NCBI RefSeq assembly: GCF_037975245.1
Contig: NC_092569.1
Location: 901,001-965,000, forward strand
Length of the DNA stretch: 64,000 nt
Source: Apostichopus japonicus
Lineage: Eukaryota > Echinodermata > Holothuroidea > Aspidochirotida > Stichopodidae
Direction of reading: 5' to 3'
The notes under the pieces are model-generated. The model worked only from the letters and a program-made list of their open reading frames with translations. It was not told where the DNA came from and searched no databases. The position numbers were made by a program, and so were the translations under genes. Each line of letters opens with the position of its first letter. Within the stretch, counting starts at the first letter, position 1. This document shows positions 51,905 through 61,600 of the stretch, piece after piece.

Positions 51905-54900
51905 CTGAAAAATAAAAAGGAGGGGAAATGTGAGAAAATGTGAGGAAAGTGAAATAGAAGGCATATTTTGGAATAACTTGATGATTTATAATGTCATTTT
52001 TCGATGAAGTGCATGATTAAATTTGGCAGAACAATGTCATATATCAAACACATTAATGTTCATCATTCTAGACTTTCAAACTCACAGGTTTTAAACTTGC
52101 TCACTGACAATGAGCATAATGATCATTTTTTTGCCACAATGTCACAACTCTTTACAAGTTCGGGGGGGGGGGGGGGGGGGGGCTGAATTGTAAAAACTGA
52201 CTTAAAGTACAGATACAACAATATAAGTACAGGTACAATGGTATGAGTAGGGGTACAACGGTATCAGTAGGGGTACAACGTTTTGAGTACATGTACAATT
52301 AGAGTTTCCCTTGGTAGGAGTACAAGTGTGAGTACAAGGCTCTGAGAGTAAGTATGAGCAGTCTTGCACTAGTATCTACTTATACATTTCAAAAATAACC
52401 CAAGTACAAGTATGAGTAGAAATCCATGTGAGTACAAGTGAGAACAAGTGCAGGTACTGTGCTAGCATTCGAGTACAACTACAGACTACACTACAAGTCT
52501 AAAGTATACTTCATCGAGAAACAAAACATTTTTTAAAGAAAAGTATCATGTGCTATTAACCAGGAGCCATAAAGTATGTATGAGAAGCTTTCAAAGGTTA
52601 GCCAAAAAAACAGAAATGATTTTGGTAGCGTTGTTCAGGATAACTACCCACTAAATTTCAACTTTGTGAGCGAGAATAAATACTTCTCAAAGAATTTCTA
52701 GTGTGGTAGAGTGGTTGCAGTGGACAACATCAACTAAATCTCTCACAGAGCATTCCTACACATACATTTTATAATGAGACTGAACCTCAAAACAATACAA
52801 AATCTCTTTTATGTTCACTATGCTCATTAACCTGTCTGTATTCTGTGTGTGTATTTGTCCCTTCTGTGACTGTAACTTGTCATTCAGCTTCTGAGAAAGA
52901 TCCTGCTAGGATCGAAATGTCAGGCCCTCTTACTTTTACACAAAATTGAACCTGCTAAATTCCATCACTTTCATCACCTATCAGAAATTGTTCAAAGGTT
53001 GTCATCGTTCTCCGGGATGAGCAGGGCAACCCTTCCACTACATATCAAATTCATCAGACAATGTGTCATCTTTCATTTTATAATTCTCATTTATATGATT
53101 GTTTTTAGGAACGTAAGCAAGCCAGCAGCTTTAAGATATTAATGTCACGGATCTGGATTTAAATTCTTACCTGGTATTCTCTGGCTTTCACGAGTTGAGT
53201 GTTCGCCGATTCTACATGGACCTCAGCTGACTCAACATTTGCTTCTATGCTATCTATAACCAGCAGCAAAAATATCAAAATATAAAGGAAAAAATTTAGA
53301 ATTCCGTCTTTATTATTCATATACTTAATAAATGAATAACATTGATGTATTGTCTTAACAATAACCCCTCTTTGCTGATTTGCTCTTTATCATATCAAAA
53401 AGCCTTACTTGTCATGAAATATGGAAATTTTTGATCTTCAAGTTACCAAAAGAAAAAAAAACAAATTTGACATACAAAAAAAAGAAAAATATTGAGAGTT
53501 ACACATACCAATCATTTCTCCCTGCTCATGGACCATCGATGCAACATCTTTAAATATCTGATTCACATCTAAAATATCAGACTGTTGAGGACATAAAACA
53601 AAAAGAAAAGCATTAGCTAAGAGAACCAATAGAATTGAACTTATTTAATTATTCATTTGGCTGGAATACCAGCTTCTGGTGGGCTAAATCTACCTAGTTT
53701 AGGTGGGCCAAGTCAACCAGGACTTGGTAAGTCAGTTAAATAGGCCCTGGTGGGTCAAATCATTCATATACCACTCTAGCAGACCAACCATAAAAATTCA
53801 TGGTTAGCCAAATTTGCAAGATCATTTTGGATCAAAATCTACCTGCTGTAGTTTTGCTTGGTCAAGTCAACTAGGAATTGGTAATTCAGTCAAACAGTCG
53901 CAGATGGGTCAAATCACCAGGGGACATACTCTTCAAAGCCTCGGTGAGCCACACCTTCCGGGCCATGGCAGGCTAACATTACTTACACTGGTGGGCCAAA
54001 TCTACTGGTACTGGTGGCCCAGATTTAACAATTCAGAGAGTCGAGAGGCCACTAATGGCTTCTTTCACAGCCTCATGAGAAAAGTACTCACTAATATTAA
54101 CTGCTAACCACAAGCAGCAATGCTGAAACTAGGTTTACTGTGGAACTATTCACACTTCATCCTTGACTGTTTGGAACTTTTTTTTCTTTGATCACCCTTA
54201 GTAACACAAATGGTCAAATACAAAAAGAAAATATACATTCACATACCTACAAGCAAGTATAAATACACTAACAGGCATTGCCTTGTAGCCTCTGTATAAC
54301 ACAATTTCTAAACCACTAATGTAAGTGACTGTAATCTTACATTTATAATTAGTAACATGGCTGGAACATTATTACATATTGCATCATAGTTACAGAGCTA
54401 TTTTGCACTAAAGGCATCACAATCGTTACACTGGGGAATATTCTCAAACGTCAGTTCATTTTAATAGAAACACCAGAGCCACTTAAAATTGAACAAAAGC
54501 AATGACCCTTTGAGGCTTCTATACTTTTCCTGCTTTGAATATTTCATAAAATATCGAAAACTGAAGGTATTTGTAGCTTTAACGTCATCTTCCATGTTAC
54601 CAGAGTTACTTACTTCTAACTTTTTTAGTTGGTTTTCCCTTTCTACCAAGGCATCCATGTCCTCTACTTGGACCTGTGCCTGAGCAGTGCTGAGGAGGAG
54701 GAGGAAATATTCCATGATTTAATGAACTTGATGAGATTACAATCATAATATGATGTCAGAGATGATTTTAAACCTTTTTTTGGTCGACAAATTTTAGCAT
54801 GATGCACATTGGCATTTCTTAATTTTCATTGATATTTTCTAATGCACTGCTCTTTTCGTAGTGATTTTGGAATCTTCTTGTAATTGCATCCTATTCCTCC

Positions 54901-57900
54901 TCTATTTCCCTTCTTCCTCCCGCTCCCCATCCCTCGCTGCCCCTCCCTTCCCCCCCCCCCCCTCATGGAATCACTAATTCACCACAGGTCGTCCCTGATA
55001 TTGGAATTCAGTCTGTTTCTTATTTACAAAAACCTTAACACCGTATAAGTACCACACTTTAGCAGAGTTACCTGGCTTAGCTTACTGAGAATATAAGAAT
55101 GGGAGCTGACTTGAGTGAACTTGAGAAGCCTGGAATATGATTACTGCTGGCAATAATCTACTTTAAAGTTCATCTCAGTATATTCCTACTCTCACCTATC
55201 ATAACCACCCAATGACTACGTCTCCTGACTTGAGTAACCTGAGTGACCCTGAGAAGCCTGGAATATGATTACAGCAGGCAATAATCTACTTAACAGTTCA
55301 TCGCAGTATATTCCTACTCTTACCTATCATAACCACCCGAAAACGGATCCTAACCTGAGTAAACCTGGGAAGCCTGGATTATGATTACAGCAGGCAATAA
55401 TCTACTTAACAGTTCATCGCAGTATATTCCTACTCTTACCTATCATAACCACCCGAAAACGGATCCTAACCTGAGTAAACCTGGGAAGCCTGGATTATGA
55501 TTACAGCAGGTAATAATCTACTTAACAGTTCATCGCAGTATATTCCTACTCTTACCTATCATAACCACCCGAAAACGGATCCTAACCTGAGTAAACCTGG
55601 GAAGCCTGGATTATGATTACAGCAGGCAATAATCTACTTTAAAGTTCATCTCAGTATATTCCTACTCTTACCTATCATAACCACCCGAAAACGGATCCTG
55701 ACCTGAGGGATCATCTTCATATGGATTCTAAAATGAAACATTAAAATTACGATTTATTTTTAATTTATGTAAACACTTATATTGAAATTGAAAAAACTAA
55801 ATAAATTAATGGAAGTTCATATATGATATCTCTTTCACTTTACAATAATAGATCAAGGTTTGCTTGCTCATTTCATCACCTCAAATCATTTATCTAGAAA
55901 GAAATTAGGAAAAAGCAAAAATGAAACTCCCAACTATTTCAAGTATATATCTATTATTATCTTTTATATCCTCTATAACATCAATGAACCTTAATGAGTG
56001 ACATCACTGTTAATATGTAATATGTTGATTGCATGTCTCCTCTCTAATTACATTTGTCCTTTTGTACCTGGCTGGAAACTTAACAAGAAAAAAAAGAATG
56101 AAAACATTTCATGGTTCCTTGCTGCTGTTCATTAGTTCCATTCATAGGGAAATTTCTAACAAAGCCCTAATACAACAACAGTAATTTATGCTCACAAACT
56201 TTTGTTGCCAAAGTAATGCTAAGCCCTGATATCAATTGCAACACACATCAGTGTGTGAAGACTATCTACCATTATCATCATACCAAGTTTGACGAAATTC
56301 CGACTAGTAATAGTAGCCAAGTAATTGCAATTTGGAGTATTTCACGTTTGACCCCATGATCTCATTAATATTCATGAAATGAGCACCAACATCAACAGGG
56401 ATAATCTACTTACTATGGGCCACCCACTCACCAAGTATGGTAATGATTGGTCATTCCCTCGTTGAGTTATTGTGCATACAAACTTTTCATAACGAAATAA
56501 TGCTAGCCCCCCCCCCCCCCCTTAAAAACATGCATGATATCAATTGCAACATACATCAGTGTGTGGAGACTATCTACCAATATCATCATACCAAGTTTGA
56601 CGAAATTCCAATAAATAGTAGCTAAGTTATTGCAACTTGGGAGTTTTTCACGTTTGACCTGTGACCTCATTAATATTATTTAACTTTGAACTCGTATAAC
56701 TTCGCACACGAAGGTCACATTGGGGTCAACCTATTGACATTTATGATCAGAAGGCACCTTGGACATCTGAAAATAGCATCGAAACTGTAAAAATCCCCAA
56801 AACACGAAACGGTCACCAGAGGTCAAATTGAGGTCAAGGGTCACCCAGATGCGGGTTGACAAATGGATTACATTGAAGCAACTCCCAACCTTAACGGACA
56901 GTTCGTTCTCAAGTTATCACAAAAATACTAGTTTTTTATCATTAATTGACCTTTGGTGACCTCGGATCACATGACCGTTAAGTTTGAAAATATTCCCCTA
57001 TACCATTTGCAACTTGTCCCAAAATATCAACCATGTCACACCTTGGAACTGAGAGTTATTGCATTCAATGTCTGAATATTAACTTTGACCTCGTATAACT
57101 CCGCACACAAAGGTCACACGGGGGTCAACCCATTGACATTTATGATCAGAAGGTACCTTTGACATCTGAAAATAGCATCGAAACTGTAAAAATCCCCAAA
57201 ACATGAAAAGGTCACCAGAGGTCAAATTGAGGTCAAGGGTCACCCAGATGTGGGTCGACAATTGGATTAAATTGAAGCAACTCCCAACCCTAACGGACAA
57301 TTCGTTCTCAAGTTATCGTAAAAATACTAGTTTTTTATCATTAATTGACCTTTGGTGACCTCGGATCACATGACCGTTAAGTTTGAAAATATTCCCCTAT
57401 ACCATTTGCAACTTGTCCCAAAATATCAACCGTGTCACACCTTGGAACTGGGAATTATTGCACTAAATGTCTGAAATTTTACTTTGACCTCATAAAACTT
57501 CACACACAAAGGTCACCTGGGGTAAACCTATTGACATTTTTGATTGGTGAGACGTGAATATAGCATCAAAACTGTAAGAATTCAAACATTTTTTTCTTTG
57601 CCCATTTTCTCACCGAAAATACTAGTTTTTTAACATTAATTGACCTTTGATGACCTCGGATCACATGACCGTTAAGTTTGAAAATATTCCTCTATACCAT
57701 TTGCAACTTGTCCCAAAATATCAACCTTGTTACACCTTGGCCCTGGGAGTTATTGCATTAAATGTCTGAAAATTAACTTTGACCTTGTATAACTTTACAC
57801 ACAAAGGTCACCCGGGTGTCAACCCATTGACATTTTTGATCGGAAGGTACCTTTGATATCCAAATCTAGCATCAAAACCAAACATTTTCTTTTTCGCCCG

Positions 57901-58576
57901 TTTTCTCCCAAACTAAGCACATTTTTTCTAATGTGACCTTTGACCTTTTGACCTTGGTTGCAAATGTAGTTTGATCTGCTGATTCCAAAAATCAACACGA
58001 TAAGTCTGTACAGCCATCCTAACTCTGACCGAAAACTTTGACCCCATATAAGTTCGCACACAAAGGTCACACGGGGGTCAACCTATCCATATTTATGATC
58101 GGAAGGTACCTTTGACATCTGAAAATAGCATCGAAACTGTAAAAATCCCCAAAACATGAAAAGGTCACCAAAGGTCAAATTGAGGTCAAGGGTCACCCAG
58201 ATGTGGGTCGACAATTGGATTACACTGAAGCAACTCCCAACCCTAACGGACAATTCGTTCTCAAGTTATCGCAAAAATACTAGTTTTTTAACATTAATTG
58301 ACCTTTGGTGACCTCAGATCACATGACCGTTAAGTTTCAAAATATTGCCCTAACCAGTTCACAACTTGTCCCAAAATATCAAACTTGTCGCACATTGGCA
58401 CTGGGAGTTATTGCAGTTTTAGTATTTTGGGTTTTTGGACCATAACTGACCTTTGGTGACCTTTGTGGGCACCAAAAACAATAGGGTTCATCTACTCACT
58501 ATGGGCCACCCACCCACCAAGTTTGATCATGATCAGTCAATCCCTTGTTGAGTTATCGTGCATACAAGCTTAAGCG

Positions 58577-58612
<36 letters not shown>

Positions 58613-61600
58613 CAACCTGAATACATAGGTTCCTTTGCTTTCAGCAAGGAACCAAAAACCTAGTCTCAACCATTCTACTCTGTTAATACTTTCCTGACAT
58701 GGCATAACAAAAAACAGCAATCTTCTTGATCTGTCGTATAGTGCAGACCACTAACAAGTTTCACTGACAGATTGATAATCTAACTACTGTAGGATTGAAT
58801 TTGTGAGTAATTAAGGAATGGAATACTACAAGAGGTGTAATTAAGGAATGGAATACTACAAGAGGTGTAATTAAGGAATGGAATACTACAAGAGGTGTAA
58901 TTAAGGAATGGAATACTACAAGAGGTGTAATTAAGGAATGGAATACTACAAGAGGTGTAATTAAGGAATGGAATACTACAAGAGGTGTAATTAAGGAATG
59001 GAATACTACAAGAGGTGTAATTAAGGAATGGAATACTACAAGAGGTGTAATTAAGGAATGGAATACTACAAGAGGTGTAACTCAGGGAAGACTCACCACT
59101 GAATCTGAGGTTCCTCTAGCCCTCTCTACGCACTCTCTCTCCACCTTAGCTGCATCCCTCTGCACCCTTTGGAATTGGTTAAGGGAGTCGCTGAAGTCAT
59201 TTGTGAGACGGTCTTTCTGCATCCTTTGTTGCCTCTGAGAGAACGAGGGTTAAACATGTTAAACCAAATTGCAAAAATGTAGGTTTTTTCGATGATGTAA
59301 TTTAGCTACAGCTAACCCTGGTTCATAAATTCACAAAAACCATTCCCTTTTCTCTGTGTCTAACAGATAATAACCGGTGCTGTGGCCCCAGTGGATTAAG
59401 GCGGTGGCATTTGAAGCAATGAGGCTAAGCAATCAGGACTTTTGGTCCTCGGCCAGTTCATAGTAAGGTGGGTTTTTCATCCAAGAGCAATCTACGGTTT
59501 TCCCATCTGAAATGACTTTCTAAATTGAAGAGATTCCAAATTTGATTTAAAATGTTGAATTTAAAACATTAACACCTGATTATTTGATATTTTATTATTA
59601 GAAAATGCGATTTGTCTTATCTTTGTCATCTTACAACTTATGGATGCTTGTCAGTAAACTTCCATATGTCATTGAATAGGAATAGTTTCAACAATTTGGG
59701 GCATACTCTGCATAAACTGATATGATCTTAGCCTCATTAACCCACTTCCACATTACTTAAATAAGGTCAAATTTGTCCAATATCAAGAAAGATACACAAA
59801 ACGTGTACTTATTGAATGCATCCATTGCTCATTGATAATCTCCAACAGCAAATCAAATTCAATTTCACATCCATGCAGATATTCCTTAAAGAAGTATATT
59901 TATTGTTTGGCTAATGAGGACCACACCCAACAGTTAAAACCTGGAATACTTAGAGGGCATTTTGACCTTCGTAAAAGTCAAATACAGGTTTTAATGAGCA
60001 CAGACCAACTAGGTCCGCTAGAACAGAAGAACATCTTAATTATGCTTACCGAGTCGGACTGATTTGTAGAAGGTGGAATGGCAGTAAGGTCTTTTAACAT
60101 CTTATTAGTATCTTTGGCCAGTTGATTCGTGTAGTGCTGTTTTTCATCTCTGCAAAACAAAGAAATCAACATTCACTTAATAAATCTTAAAGCTGCATGC
60201 AGATTATTATCTCAACTCCAGGAATGACAATGGTACAATGTTTACAATGTTTAACACCATTGGTACAATGTTTAACACCATTGACTTTGTTAAACAAGAT
60301 ACATAATGTAAGCTCCTTTAAAGCAGTACTCACAGTATCATTGACCTTCATCATAGGGAGCCTCAACACAACTGACAGTATCAAATAAAGTATCAAATAA
60401 ATTCTAAGCTCCTTTAAACACTTGAATGTATACACATCAGTCCATAAATCTGCATAACTTATCACAGAATAATTGTTTCCTATGTTAACTTAGCAAAATC
60501 GTATCCAATTTTGACATACATTTACACATGTAAAATAGATTGAATGATTAAAAGAGTATTATCCATCCTGTAGTCTCTATTACTATACTGGCACCAGGGC
60601 TTCTTTGTCAGTGGGTCATACAAGGTATCACATCACATTAAAGGCTATCAGTAATGGGCCCAAAAGTTAGCCATGTGACGGTTTTCAAAAGTACTTTCAT
60701 TGAGATTCTGCACCATTCACTTAATTCACAAACATTTATGAATGTTAAGTCAGACAATTTTCTTTCTCACTGTGAAATACAAGTTATGATAGTGGTCACA
60801 AAAAACCTTGTTGATGGTTGACCATGAGTGACCATTACTTGTTTTCTAGCATATTTTTGGGCATTGCTGATGACTTTTAAGTGCTATGTCTGTTGTTACA
60901 AAACAAGGATTGAGTTAAGGATGGATAGGGGCATAGCATTTTCAAAGCTTTGAAAGGGCACCAGGACAATTTCTCTAAAGTGAGAAAAAGGCACGCACAG
61001 AAATGATGAAAAACATGAGCATATTTTTTTTTCACTTATGACCTAGCATATTCTCAGATTTCTGATCAACAAGTCAAAGTTTAATGATCGAGATAATTAG
61101 GAGGGCACCTACGGCAACGTTACTAAAAGGGGCATAGCAGTGGTTGCCGTCAGCAACAGGTGACTTTTAACGGCAGTGGGGCCAGTAGCAGGGGTACTGT
61201 CAGTGGGGCCAGTAGCAGGGGTACTGTCAGTGGGGCCAGTAGCAGGGGTACTGTCAGTGGGGCAGTGTGGCCAGTAGTGTGGGCACTGTGCCACTGTCAC
61301 TGCCATCAGATAAATTGAGCCTTGTTATCAACTACTCACAGTTTGGCTCTGCATTGTTTTGTGTCCTCCTGTGTTCCCAGCATCCTGGTGAGTCTTTCAA
61401 TATCCTTGACTGAGAGGAAACAAAAAAATTGCAAAACTTTTCTGAAACAAATACATTTACTCCATTACATTTGTACTGTATTCTGTACCACATACTGTCA
61501 AAACCCAAATGTTGTCAACTTAAAACTCCTAGCTACTGTAGATACATGATAACATTCAACAAAGCAATTTTGAAATGTTAAGTGGCTTAATTACCAGCAT

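Noticed and set aside
61109-61306. TDSTPATGP repeat peptide
   Set aside because: Intronic 27-bp minisatellite between syntaxin exons 3 and 4.
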